DNA of 64,000 bases from Chryseobacterium oncorhynchi. GTDB taxonomy: Bacteria; Bacteroidota; Bacteroidia; Flavobacteriales; Weeksellaceae. Location of the stretch: NCBI RefSeq assembly GCF_002899895.1, contig NZ_PPEI02000001.1:1207343-1271342 (forward strand), in the 5' to 3' direction. The translations under genes were made by a program, and so were the position numbers. Numbering within the stretch: the stretch's first letter is position 1; the number at the start of each line of letters is the position of its first letter. Below the pieces are notes generated by a model. The model was not told the origin of the DNA. It made no database searches and saw nothing but the letters and a program-made list of their open reading frames with translations. This document shows positions 55,961-64,000 of this stretch, piece after piece.

Positions 55961-58303
55961 TCAATTCGCCCTGTATTTTTCATCAAAGTTTACATTTCTG
56001 CCGGCTTCTTTCACTTTTCTATTTCCAAAGGTGTAGGTTGCAGACAACGTAAATCTTCTGGTATCATAATAATTGTTATAGGAATGTGTTCCTGTGGAAT
56101 AATAAATTTCTCCGATACTTCTTGCTTGTTTGAAGATATCAGATACCGTTGCATTGATCTGGAGATTTTTTTCCATGAGGCTTATTTTAAGGCCAGAGGT
56201 AAAGTTTCCGGCAAAATCCATATACACATTTCCGGAATTAGATGGCAAACGGAACCAATAGTTAAGAATCAATTGAATCGTTTTACTTTTATTCAGGGAG
56301 AGGTTATTCTGAAAATTAAAATCATACCCATATCCTTTTTTAGATAAGGCATCGGTCGCAAAAACCTCAGTACTCATATAGGATACATCTGCAGAGTAGT
56401 TCGCTTCCCAAAATCTCAGGAATGTATCCGAATAATTCAGGGTAACGCCGAGATTATTCTGATTATAAAAATTGAAAAATGTACTGGTTCTACTTTCTCC
56501 GGACAAGCTTACTACCTGACCAAATGCATCCAGTGTTCTCTGGAAATAAACAGAAGTAGATAATTTTCCCTTATAAACATGTGAAAATTCAAAATTATGA
56601 TTGATTGACGGCTTCAACAAAGGATTTCCGGTGAAGTAAGAATTAATATTGATATACCAACGATACGGATTAATGGCCCGAAATCCCGGTCTGTCGATCC
56701 TTTTGGAATAGTTCAGGTTGAATGTATTATTTTCGTCACTTTTATAAGCTACATAAGCAGTCGGAAAGAATTTTCCATAGGAGTTTTCTGTCTGTTGTCC
56801 GGATGTTAGAGAGTTTCCATTGACTGTAGAATATTCATAACGAAGTCCGGCTTTTGCGGACCATTTTTCGTTGAATGATTTTTCAAAACTCATGTAGGCA
56901 GCATAGTTTTTCTCATTATATTCAAACTCATTACTCTTTAATGGGTCTGGAACATAACTTCCATTATTCAGATTTTGATAGAAAATACTTGAATTATTAT
57001 CAAAATTAGTAAACTTCACTCCTGCTTCTGTCTTTGCAAGCTGATAAGGCAATGTAAGGTCTGCCTGCCCTGAATATATTTTATAATCTACCATGGATGG
57101 GGACTTTACCACAAAACTATTCCCAGAGTTTTCCGTTGTGGTAAAATCAATGATATTCTTAGGGGTATTGGAAAAATAATTTCCTGTGATGCTTAGTTTA
57201 TTATCCTGTTTTCCAAATTTAAGGTCGTAATATCCACTGACCGTATGCTGAATGGTTTTTCCTCTGTGTTCGGCATCGGTAGATAAAGTATTGGTATATA
57301 TTCTATTCTGAAAATAGTCTGAAGTATTCTCAATATCCATATTAGAATGTCCAAGACCATAGTCATAAATAAATCCAATGTTGGATTTTTTCCCCAACTG
57401 ATAATCAATACTTAGGTTAGCTCCAAGCCCATCTCCAAAATCTCTTCGGTCATCATGACTTTTAAGTCCCTCTGCTCCTTCTATCCAATAGTTTTCAAAG
57501 GAATGTCTTTCGTATTTATTTTGTCTTAATTTTAGGGAAGAACGCAACTTTTCGTTTTGATAATTGATTGTTGCGCTGTTTGAAAATGCGGTATAGGTCT
57601 GCTGTTGAAGACTTGTTGTCAAACTTCCGCTCCATCCAAGGTTTTGATTTTTCTTAAGAACAATATTGATAAGTCCACTGTTCCCTTGTGCTTCATACTT
57701 GGCCGGAGGTGTGGTAATAACTTCAATTTTTTCTATATTTTCTGATCTGAGGCTTTTAAGATACGTAACAAGTTCGGTGGATGAGAGATTCAGAATTCTT
57801 TCGTTAATCATTACTGATACTCCACTTTTTCCGGCAATTGAGACTCCTGCATTATCGTCTACCTTTACCAAAGGTGTTGTTGCAAGGGCGTCTGCTCCAT
57901 CCATTCCCTGTGAGGCTACGGAATTGCTCACATTAAAAACCAATCTGTCTGCTTTTCTTTCGATTAGTTTTTTTCTGGCAGTAAGGGTAACGCCTTCAAT
58001 CTGTTTTTCATTTTTTCTCTCGATGAAGAAATCCTGCTTTATATCACCATTTACCACAATATCCATAGTGGATATTTCTATACCCTCCTGTATTAATTTT
58101 ATATTGTAATTCCCATTTTCAAAAAGCTTCAGTGTATAATTTCCTTTATCATCCGAAATGGCAGTCTGCTTTTTTTGGTCCTTTATTGCTACCACTTCAA
58201 CATAGGAAACTGAACTTCCAGCCTGAGTAATTTTTCCGGTCACCGTCTGAGAAAATAGGGCCATTGGCAACAGTATCATCGCTGAAAGTAATGTTCTCTT
58301 CAT
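55961..58303 (-). CDS. TonB-dependent receptor-like outer-membrane beta-barrel protein
   Basis: This 780-residue protein starts at the ATG at 58303, where the signal peptide MKRTLLSAMILLPMALFSQ begins; an ATG 19 codons upstream would add non-signal sequence. Residues about 20-100 are a carboxypeptidase-regulatory-like beta sandwich (GKITQAGSSVSYVEVVAIKD). A TonB plug follows (about 115-215, LSSTELVTYLKSLRSENIEKIEVITTPPAKYEAQGNSG). The rest is a large beta-barrel of the family with N-terminal CarboxypepD domain, ending in repeated barrel strands. The substrate is unknown. It is a single gene convergent with the 55496 gene. Confidence 0.88.
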   Translation of the reverse strand: MKRTLLSAMILLPMALFSQTVTGKITQAGSSVSYVEVVAIKDQKKQTAISDDKGNYTLKLFENGNYNIKLIQEGIEISTMDIVVNGDIKQDFFIERKNEKQIEGVTLTARKKLIERKADRLVFNVSNSVASQGMDGADALATTPLVKVDDNAGVSIAGKSGVSVMINERILNLSSTELVTYLKSLRSENIEKIEVITTPPAKYEAQGNSGLINIVLKKNQNLGWSGSLTTSLQQQTYTAFSNSATINYQNEKLRSSLKLRQNKYERHSFENYWIEGAEGLKSHDDRRDFGDGLGANLSIDYQLGKKSNIGFIYDYGLGHSNMDIENTSDYFQNRIYTNTLSTDAEHRGKTIQHTVSGYYDLKFGKQDNKLSITGNYFSNTPKNIIDFTTTENSGNSFVVKSPSMVDYKIYSGQADLTLPYQLAKTEAGVKFTNFDNNSSIFYQNLNNGSYVPDPLKSNEFEYNEKNYAAYMSFEKSFNEKWSAKAGLRYEYSTVNGNSLTSGQQTENSYGKFFPTAYVAYKSDENNTFNLNYSKRIDRPGFRAINPYRWYININSYFTGNPLLKPSINHNFEFSHVYKGKLSTSVYFQRTLDAFGQVVSLSGESRTSTFFNFYNQNNLGVTLNYSDTFLRFWEANYSADVSYMSTEVFATDALSKKGYGYDFNFQNNLSLNKSKTIQLILNYWFRLPSNSGNVYMDFAGNFTSGLKISLMEKNLQINATVSDIFKQARSIGEIYYSTGTHSYNNYYDTRRFTLSATYTFGNRKVKEAGRNVNFDEKYRAN

Positions 58304-58536
58304 TTCTATGGTTGTTTTTAATAGAACAATCCATGGCTTTTGTTTGTTACATACAATCACTTATTTTTAATGTTAAAAACAATTTCATCGTTATCATACA
58401 ATACATTCTACAATCCCTAAACTTGTTGTAAATATTCTTAAAATATGCTCTAGATAGATGTATCTTTAGAACCCTTTTATTTAAAACGACAGAAATAATT
58501 GAGTAAAAATAGTTTAAGTACAAAAAATCAAAATAT

Positions 58537-58956
58537 ATGAAAGTGATCGCTTTATCAGGAGCAGTAGACACAGGAAAATCACATACAATTAATATCGCAT
58601 ATGCTTTTCTGCTTAGGGATGGATATGTACAGGTCCCCGGGAATTTCAGGGTTTTGGGAAATTCTAATAATAAAGACTTCATCGATATTCTAGAAAAAGA
58701 TGGCAAAAAAGTAGGTTTTGTCGGGATGGGAGATTACATCATAGGACCAGGCCAGAGTCTAAAAAGTTTACTTGAAGAACTTGAGACCAAAGGTTGCGAT
58801 TCTGCCTTGTGCGCAGCTAGAGATATTCCGAGAATATTAGCTGCAGTACAGGCATACCCTGATCATATTATTATTCAAAAAACGCTTTCTACTGGCGAGG
58901 AGAATCATAGAATTGTGAATACCAATGATGCTATTGTAATGATTAACGAAATATAG
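58537..58956 (+). CDS. Small P-loop protein
   Basis: The 139-residue cytoplasmic protein has the Walker A-type loop G8-AVDTGKS15 near the N-terminus, preceded by a beta strand (VIALS), and a later segment (DIPRILAAVQAYPDHIIIQKTL) in an alpha/beta arrangement. It is too short to hold most named NTPase domains, so it may be a minimal or degraded nucleotide-binding protein. No recognised family. A TTTAAGTA-rich leader and a terminator frame it as a single gene. Confidence 0.6.
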   Translation: MKVIALSGAVDTGKSHTINIAYAFLLRDGYVQVPGNFRVLGNSNNKDFIDILEKDGKKVGFVGMGDYIIGPGQSLKSLLEELETKGCDSALCAARDIPRILAAVQAYPDHIIIQKTLSTGEENHRIVNTNDAIVMINEI

Positions 58957-59024
58957 TTTTGGAAGTAAACCTCATGCACGTTGTGGGTTCTTATATCATC
59001 TTTTAAAAGTAGTTTATAAAATAA

Positions 59025-59051
59025 CAAAAGTCACCGATTTTGGTGACTTTG
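59025..59051. terminator. Bidirectional terminator
   Basis: CAAAAGTCACC (59025-59035) pairs with GGTGACTTTG (59042-59051) around GATTTT, shared by the convergent 58537 and 59057 genes. Confidence 0.8.
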
Positions 59052-59056
59052 TTACT

Positions 59057-59524
59057 TTAATTGATTTCCAATATATTTATTTCTAGGAAATTTTCAATAT
59101 GATTTAGAAATCTAGTTTTTGAAATAATATCTAATATGTCCTGAGGAAGGTTTTCTAACTTCAATGGTTCTTTAGGAATGGCTACTAAATGATAATGAGG
59201 ATCTAAAAAATTACTTAAAACTGTTTTGTCATAAGAATAAAGACCTTTTTTCGTCATAGAAATGTAGTTTTCTAAATATCTTTCATCAGCTCCTGAACCG
59301 AATGTCTTAATTAATAAACTGTCTAATTCAAGATTCACTAAGACATCCGATACTTCAGGTAAATTCCTAAAATAATTGACTAATACCTGATGTTCTTCTT
59401 TAGATTCTGCTACCGAGTTGGGTAATTTCCCGCCACCAGAAGCCATAAATCCTATATATTTACCATCTGTAAAAAACCAATCAATATCTAAAGTTTCTTG
59501 TTCTATTTCTGTTATCATCATCAA
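59057..59524 (-). CDS. Hypothetical small protein (possible immunity-type)
   Basis: The 155-residue, acidic, probably cytoplasmic protein begins MMMITEIEQETLDIDWFF; any of the three initial ATGs could start it. It shows the phrase FTDGKYIGFMASGGGKLPNSV near residues 17-37 and then mixed helix/strand text. I do not recognise the family. Its position in an AT-rich run of small genes downstream of an RHS toxin (with a similar-sized gene ending 21 bp before it) makes a spare immunity gene plausible, but this is inference. Confidence 0.6.
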   Translation of the reverse strand: MMMITEIEQETLDIDWFFTDGKYIGFMASGGGKLPNSVAESKEEHQVLVNYFRNLPEVSDVLVNLELDSLLIKTFGSGADERYLENYISMTKKGLYSYDKTVLSNFLDPHYHLVAIPKEPLKLENLPQDILDIISKTRFLNHIENFLEINILEIN

Positions 59525-59545
59525 TATTTGTCTGTCAAATGTTTT

Positions 59546-60022
59546 CTATAATTTTGACTCAATATCAGGAACAAATCTTTCATTACAAAAACTAATGAAT
59601 TCATTGGAATTTATTGGAGGGGGTTCTTCAATTGTAACACAAGCCATCTTAGAATTTAAATAGCTTTTAATTTCCTTAAATAATTGAATACTTTTTATGG
59701 AAGACGGATCATTTCCATACATAGAAAGTCCAAAAATCATTTTCCCATCATCTGTATATTGCAATGTAATTTGTTTAATTTCTGATGATCTTTCTTTATT
59801 TTCAAAGTAAATAGTATATTCAAAATCTGGATTATTTTCCAGGTGTAAAAGCAGTTCCTTAACAGAATAGTAAACTTTTTCAGGATGATTAGAAAACTGA
59901 GGGAAAGGGTAATCTGTTGCTAATTCCTTACCTCCCAATGGAAAATATTTTGCAAAAAAATTGCATAGAACTTCTAACTTTCTACTTTCAACTAGATAAT
60001 ATGAATCTATGTATTGTGGCAT
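59546..60022 (-). CDS. Hypothetical small protein
   Basis: The 158-residue cytoplasmic protein has an N-terminal helical segment (YYLVESRKLEVLCNFFAKYF), alternating strands (YTIYFENKERSSEIKQITLQY, MIFGLSMYGND) and a helix near the end (IQLFKEIKSYLNSK). No recognised family and no signal peptide. It lies 21 bp upstream of the 59057 gene on the same strand, so the two are likely co-transcribed. Confidence 0.6.
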   Translation of the reverse strand: MPQYIDSYYLVESRKLEVLCNFFAKYFPLGGKELATDYPFPQFSNHPEKVYYSVKELLLHLENNPDFEYTIYFENKERSSEIKQITLQYTDDGKMIFGLSMYGNDPSSIKSIQLFKEIKSYLNSKMACVTIEEPPPINSNEFISFCNERFVPDIESKL

Positions 60023-60183
60023 AATTGTATTGGTAAATATACATTTTTCTTTGATTTATAATATTCCAAGATAGGTAATAATGCGAATTAAAAATCCATA
60101 AAAGACAAAATCAGAATAGGGATTTTCCTATTCTGATTTAACTATATTTGAGTAATAAAACTAGTCAACTTTTTCAGGACGAC

Positions 60184-60588
60184 TCATCTCCTTAATTTTT
60201 CACATCTACATGGGGATGGGGCACTACCTATACCAAGGGTATCTAGATGTAGATAATAATTAGTCTCTTTATTTTCAATAAATAATGTTGAACTATCTTT
60301 CTTTTTAGAAACATAATCTCCTATTTTAATTTTATTTTTCCATTGACCGAGAAGAGGTAAACATATTTTACCAAAATTCAAATAAGGATACATGTGATTT
60401 ACTGTATCTGCAATCTCTCCTAAGTATTTATATTTATTCATTTCAATTGGTGAAAAATCATTTAAAAAAAGTTTTTCATCCGATTTAAAAAAATCAGACA
60501 TATTTTTTTTATCTGAATTAAAATAAAAAAACAGAAAAATAAAACCTATAAGCGAAATTAAAAATATTATTTTGATATTTTTTTTCAT
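60184..60588 (-). CDS. Small membrane-anchored hypothetical protein
   Basis: The 134-residue protein has one N-terminal membrane helix (IIFLISLIGFIFLFFYF) after a basic start (MKKNIK), followed by a polar domain predicted to face the periplasm. Near the C-terminus is a proline/cysteine segment (APSPCRCEKLRR). No recognised family. It lies between the palindromic hairpin at 60687 and the hypothetical pair, in the same orientation as the RHS gene. A role as a further immunity-like gene is possible. Confidence 0.6.
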   Translation of the reverse strand: MKKNIKIIFLISLIGFIFLFFYFNSDKKNMSDFFKSDEKLFLNDFSPIEMNKYKYLGEIADTVNHMYPYLNFGKICLPLLGQWKNKIKIGDYVSKKKDSSTLFIENKETNYYLHLDTLGIGSAPSPCRCEKLRR

Positions 60589-60686
60589 ATTCTTTTGTAT
60601 TAATTTAAAACTATTTTTTAGGAGGTGTCATCCAAAATAATCCCGTAACAGTATCCGAAACTTATCCTAATAATCTCTCTAATTGC

Positions 60687-60710
60687 AAACCACCGCAATT
60701 GCGGTGGTTT
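60687..60710 (-). terminator. Perfect palindrome, probable terminator of the second RHS unit
   Basis: AAACCACCGCAATTGCGGTGGTTT is a 24-bp perfect palindrome 27 bp past the 60737 gene's stop. It lacks a clean T run on the minus strand (TTTGCAATT), so terminator function is less sure than the hairpin. Confidence 0.55.
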
Positions 60711-60736
60711 CCTTATTTATCTACTTGCAAATCAAA

Positions 60737-61369
60737 CTATCTAGTTTCTAACTTTCCATTAAGTATGGTATAATAAAAATATTTTCCTTTAATCCTTTTG
60801 ATGACGTAATAATCATTTCGTTGGTATCGAGATATACTATCATCCATTTTCTCTCCATTTAATGTAGCTTGAATAAACTGAAGTTCATTTTTAAATTTTC
60901 TTTCTTTTTCTTCATAAACCTTTCTTTTCATAGGAATATCATATACATTTCTTGCTTCATCATAATAAGTAAACTCTACAACTTGCGTCTTATCGGTTTG
61001 GAGTAAACTAACCGTAGGAGCAGGAATATAAATATCATATTTCTTCCAATTGAAAATAATAAAGTCTCCTTTTTCGTCCGGTAATGAAGCCAATAAAGTG
61101 TTAGTACCATCTATGAAATTATCAAAGATAATCCCTCTATCTTTACAACCACTAATCATCAATTTTATGACTTCCTTATTATCATCCGTATTTTTTATTT
61201 TATCAATTTCTGATTCTTTAATACAATATTCATAAGATTTTTTCTTTTCCGTTTCAAAAAACGGTTTGATTTGTTGATTCTGAGCATAACAGGATTGTAT
61301 GCAGAATAAAACCAAAAAATTAATTAAATGGCTGTAACTATTTCTTTTTTGTACGCTTAACATTATCAT
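60737..61369 (-). CDS. Exported protein, candidate immunity factor for the second RHS toxin
   Basis: The 210-residue protein has a signal peptide of about 28-30 residues ending in SCYAQ. The start is the ATG at 61369 or the one at 61363. The Cys before YAQ could allow lipidation, but the more likely cut is after AQ. The mature domain is polar with many Lys and Tyr (FNWKKYDIYIPAPTVSLL, NGKLETR at the end). It overlaps the RHS stop by 32 bp (26 bp with the second ATG), as expected for a co-transcribed immunity gene. The family is unknown; the role is inferred from position. Confidence 0.68.
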   Translation of the reverse strand: MIMLSVQKRNSYSHLINFLVLFCIQSCYAQNQQIKPFFETEKKKSYEYCIKESEIDKIKNTDDNKEVIKLMISGCKDRGIIFDNFIDGTNTLLASLPDEKGDFIIFNWKKYDIYIPAPTVSLLQTDKTQVVEFTYYDEARNVYDIPMKRKVYEEKERKFKNELQFIQATLNGEKMDDSISRYQRNDYYVIKRIKGKYFYYTILNGKLETR

Positions 61370-64000
61370 AATAATTATATCTTCCTTTTAAAACTGATGA
61401 AGCTCCTATTCCATATACTGATCTTGCAGCGTTTGCTCTATCTTCTCCTTCGCTTCCGTTACGTCCGTTATATTCAAAAGGAGTATTGGCAGATCTGTAA
61501 TAAAAACTACTCCCTGCACAATCAATCAAAACCGTTTGTGAATCTAACCCCCCAAAAACTTTAGGATTTGTCGAATATGAAGTCCTTAAGGGCAATCCAT
61601 TTTCTGCACGGATCATATTCTCTATATGCGAAGCAAAAATTTCACCTCTGCTTACCCCAAACCAACCTCCTTTTGGGTAGAATTTATTTTCATCTCTTTT
61701 ATGTCCTAATTCATGTCCAAGACTTACAAAAAACGGAGAATCTACAAATCCATTTGTCGTAGGAGTTTTTGCACTAGCTTTTGGGTCTATTTTAATAGGA
61801 CCTAATGAATTTATTCCAGCATCTCCGGCATTTCCTTTATCATACATAATATTGACATCATGTTTATCATTATCAAAATAAGAAACTAAGTCTTTTCCTG
61901 CATCTCCACCACTTTCTAACGTTGATAAACCTGCAATAATTCCAATAACATTGTCAGAAAGTGTGACATTTTTATCAATAGCTACCCATTTTCCGTTTAC
62001 TTGATGTTGGGTTTGTCCATTAGAATATCTATACTGATTATCTCCATCTGTAATACTAATCCATAAACCATCTGGATCAATGAATCTTATCGGATTATTA
62101 ATGGCATAATTGTAAGGAGAAAAATTATGTCCCTTTTCACTTAAAGGATCTATTTGAGTCCATCTTCCTAAGTCAGGCATGTAACTTCTCCAGCCGTAGT
62201 CATACATCCCTGTCTCCTGAAGCTCCTTGCCATTGTACTTGTAATTCTTATAACTACCTACTCCAAAGAATGCATTCCCTGTCTTCAAATGGTTCATCCC
62301 AAAAGGATAATAGTCGTTGGCATCTGTTATTTCCAGAGCACCTATATTATTTTTTCCAAAGCTTACCCTCACATTTCCTAAATGATCCCTGTACTGGTAA
62401 ATATACATCTTTTTCTGGTAATCATAAAAGCCCTCTGCTGTTGGAAAAAACTGCAGTTCAGGGTTGTGAGGATTCTTGATGATTCCGCCTCCATCACCCC
62501 CTGTTGGAGGGATAACCACACGACTCGCCATACTGAATGCCTGTTGTTCTAATGCAAACGCGGTTTCTCTGGAAAAAGACTCTGAACTTCCACCTCCTGA
62601 GTTGGTGACTTCCCTTTTAAGGTATTGAAAGCCATCAAGGTAATCCGTAATTTCCTTTGTCCAGCTTGTACCAGCAACTCCAACTGAAGTTTGCGTGTTC
62701 TCCTTTCTCAGCTTTACCCCATCAGCACTATAGTTGGTCTTTGCCTGGGTGGTGATAGGATCATAGCCTATATCCAAAATACGAGGCAGGTTCAGGAAGT
62801 TGTAGCTGATGCCTGTGATCTGCTTATCCAGCATATTGATCATGTTTCCGTTGGAGTCATAGGAAATAGTGTTTCCTCCGCCCTCATATCCGGCCTTGTT
62901 ATGTCTATTATCTTTCACATCCAAAAGACGGTTTCCAAGACTTGTCGGAGGACCATAGTTATACACCAGATCATCAATAACCTCCGCTGTGGTCCCATTC
63001 ATGGCAGAGGTTCGATATAGATTGGTAATGTTTCCATTCAGGTCATAGTTTATTGCCTCCGTGTGCTCCTTGCTCCATGGGTTGTTGGGATTTTGGTAGT
63101 ATCCGGCTGTAAGCCTGTTCAACCCATCGTAGGCATAACCGTACCTCTTGGGTTCCAGGGGAGGATTGGCTCCCAGAGATTCCACGGCACGCCAGTCCAC
63201 CTCGGCAATGTTTCCATTGTACATGGGCTTTACATTCTTGCCTGCAAAAAGGGTGGTATCGGGGTTGGTGGTTCCGTTCTTTTGGTTATACTTGATCTTG
63301 TAGGAAAATAGTTTTCCTCCCAAATCAGATAATGACATCTGTCCCGGGTTGATATCGGTCATCCATCCCCTGATATTGTAGGCATAGTCAATGCTTTGTA
63401 GACTATTTCCAACCACCTTGTTCTTAAGCTGGGACAATTCATTGTAGGAGTTTTCTACCAATAGCTGCTCAGGCCAGTAATCCACCTGATGATAGTGCTT
63501 CAAAAGTCTGTTTTGATTATCATATTCAAAACGCTCCTTTACCGTTACCTCCGGTTCACCTGCTCTCCTTAGATGTTGGGTTACCGTATTTTTGGGAACC
63601 CCAGCAAAGTCCAGCTTAGACTCAGTCCTGGTATATCCTCCCAAGTGATTGATGGAATGGGTTCCAATGGCCCTACCTCTGGTATCATAATAGGTGTAGC
63701 TCTTTGTCCAGTTGTCATCCTCAATGTTCTTCACCAGGTTCATTACGGGAAGTCCCTTGGTACTTTTTCCCCCAGTAGGAACATCTGTTAGAGGAGCTTC
63801 TCCTTGAATAAATTGTGGAAATGATGGATTAAAACCGTAAGTAGGGTAAGAATCGTAGTAATTGACACTTAGAATGGTTGGGATTTCTCCTACAAAATAG
63901 ACATCTGTGTAATAGATTGTCATTCCATTTCGAGTAAATCCTGTGGAGCTTCTTTCTTCAGCAATGGTTATATTATTAATCTCATTTTGCCTGCCTGCTC
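61338..64000 (-). CDS. RHS polymorphic toxin with HELGH metallopeptidase-like C-terminus (N-terminus off the window)
   Basis: This is an open reading frame through the window end; 886 residues are in view, including those before an internal Met. RHS repeats run from about 63800 to 62150 (YDTRGRAIGTHSINHLGG; YAYDGLNRLTAGYY; the core-ending YNYAINNPIRFIDPDG). The last 270 residues form the tip, with VSLGHELGHKRDE and a downstream GEIFASHIENMIRAENGLPL. That pair closely resembles the M91/NleD-type zinc metallopeptidase effectors (HExxH followed by E-N-x-I-R-x-E-x-G-L-P). The base composition changes at the core-tip boundary. The adjacent exported protein overlaps the stop and is the likely immunity factor. 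Confidence 0.88.
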   Translation of the reverse strand, partial: AGRQNEINNITIAEERSSTGFTRNGMTIYYTDVYFVGEIPTILSVNYYDSYPTYGFNPSFPQFIQGEAPLTDVPTGGKSTKGLPVMNLVKNIEDDNWTKSYTYYDTRGRAIGTHSINHLGGYTRTESKLDFAGVPKNTVTQHLRRAGEPEVTVKERFEYDNQNRLLKHYHQVDYWPEQLLVENSYNELSQLKNKVVGNSLQSIDYAYNIRGWMTDINPGQMSLSDLGGKLFSYKIKYNQKNGTTNPDTTLFAGKNVKPMYNGNIAEVDWRAVESLGANPPLEPKRYGYAYDGLNRLTAGYYQNPNNPWSKEHTEAINYDLNGNITNLYRTSAMNGTTAEVIDDLVYNYGPPTSLGNRLLDVKDNRHNKAGYEGGGNTISYDSNGNMINMLDKQITGISYNFLNLPRILDIGYDPITTQAKTNYSADGVKLRKENTQTSVGVAGTSWTKEITDYLDGFQYLKREVTNSGGGSSESFSRETAFALEQQAFSMASRVVIPPTGGDGGGIIKNPHNPELQFFPTAEGFYDYQKKMYIYQYRDHLGNVRVSFGKNNIGALEITDANDYYPFGMNHLKTGNAFFGVGSYKNYKYNGKELQETGMYDYGWRSYMPDLGRWTQIDPLSEKGHNFSPYNYAINNPIRFIDPDGLWISITDGDNQYRYSNGQTQHQVNGKWVAIDKNVTLSDNVIGIIAGLSTLESGGDAGKDLVSYFDNDKHDVNIMYDKGNAGDAGINSLGPIKIDPKASAKTPTTNGFVDSPFFVSLGHELGHKRDENKFYPKGGWFGVSRGEIFASHIENMIRAENGLPLRTSYSTNPKVFGGLDSQTVLIDCAGSSFYYRSANTPFEYNGRNGSEGEDRANAARSVYGIGASSVLKGRYNYYDNVKRTKKK

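Noticed and set aside
60611-60664. Short open stretch on the minus strand (16 residues, VSDTVTGLFWMTPPKK) just upstream of the 60184 gene, possible remnant of a displaced toxin tip
   Set aside because: It lies between two stops and is too short to support a remnant without comparison to other RHS loci.
1-64000. CRISPR arrays, tRNA/rRNA genes, IS elements, integrase or attachment sites
   Set aside because: No direct-repeat array, cloverleaf with CCA-type end, transposase or integrase text was found on either strand by reading; small structured RNAs other than the riboswitch cannot be excluded.

Overview
The window looks like a chromosomal segment of a Flavobacteriia bacterium of the Chryseobacterium/Elizabethkingia type (Weeksellaceae). 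Supporting signs are the AT-rich sequence, Bacteroidetes-style promoters (TTTG about 19 nt upstream of TAnnTTTG), few obvious Shine-Dalgarno sites, Por/type IX secretion (T9SS) C-terminal sorting domains, a PafA phosphatase whose active-site residues match the Flavobacterium/Elizabethkingia enzyme with a constant two-residue offset, and Bacteroidetes-type sdhCAB, bphO-bphP and double-glycine leader peptide genes. No rRNA, tRNA, CRISPR array, insertion sequence, integrase or transposase was seen.

Layout. 1-9998: a truncated BtuB-like TonB receptor behind a cobalamin riboswitch with a well-matched promoter; pafA; a hypothetical-VOC-GNAT operon; a cysteine-rich double-glycine leader peptide; a lipoprotein; mdh; heme oxygenase plus bacteriophytochrome. 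10338-17649: a co-directional run for a secreted Ntn hydrolase, an outer-membrane porin, a DASS dicarboxylate transporter and succinate dehydrogenase sdhC-sdhA-sdhB, which together suggest a C4-dicarboxylate uptake and oxidation unit. 17848-21298: nucleoid-associated protein, then a tandem duplication of a two-gene unit (tiny membrane peptide plus small helical protein), then a lipoprotein. 21402-28392: a block of mostly unrecognised exported proteins and lipoproteins. 28547-30448: dnaK.

30679-38186: a polymorphic-toxin operon made of a minimal T9SS sorting-domain protein, a 2171-residue SpvB/FG-GAP/RHS protein with a toxin-23-like C-terminus, and an overlapping lipoprotein that is the likely immunity protein. 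A helix-turn-helix gene diverges from it. 39432-42385: ppk1-ppx polyphosphate operon. 42563-47097: an SDR-like protein with an overlapping tiny membrane protein, a large T9SS-secreted choice-of-anchor I protein, and a DUF3060 protein. 47260-53821: a tripartite RND efflux operon with cysteine-rich accessory proteins that point to metal export. 53943-55346: NifU-like and Mrp proteins for Fe-S handling. 55496-58956: a hypothetical protein, a second TonB-type receptor and a small P-loop protein.

59057-64000: a second RHS polymorphic toxin, truncated by the window end, with a C-terminal HELGH domain resembling M91 metallopeptidase effectors. An overlapping exported protein is the likely immunity factor, and three further small AT-rich genes of unknown function lie downstream. 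The RHS core here is visibly richer in GC than its toxin tip.

The strongest candidates for new biology are the two RHS loci (especially the separate T9SS mini-protein), the duplicated membrane-peptide/helical-protein unit at 19317-20519, and the eight-cysteine leader peptide at 5087.
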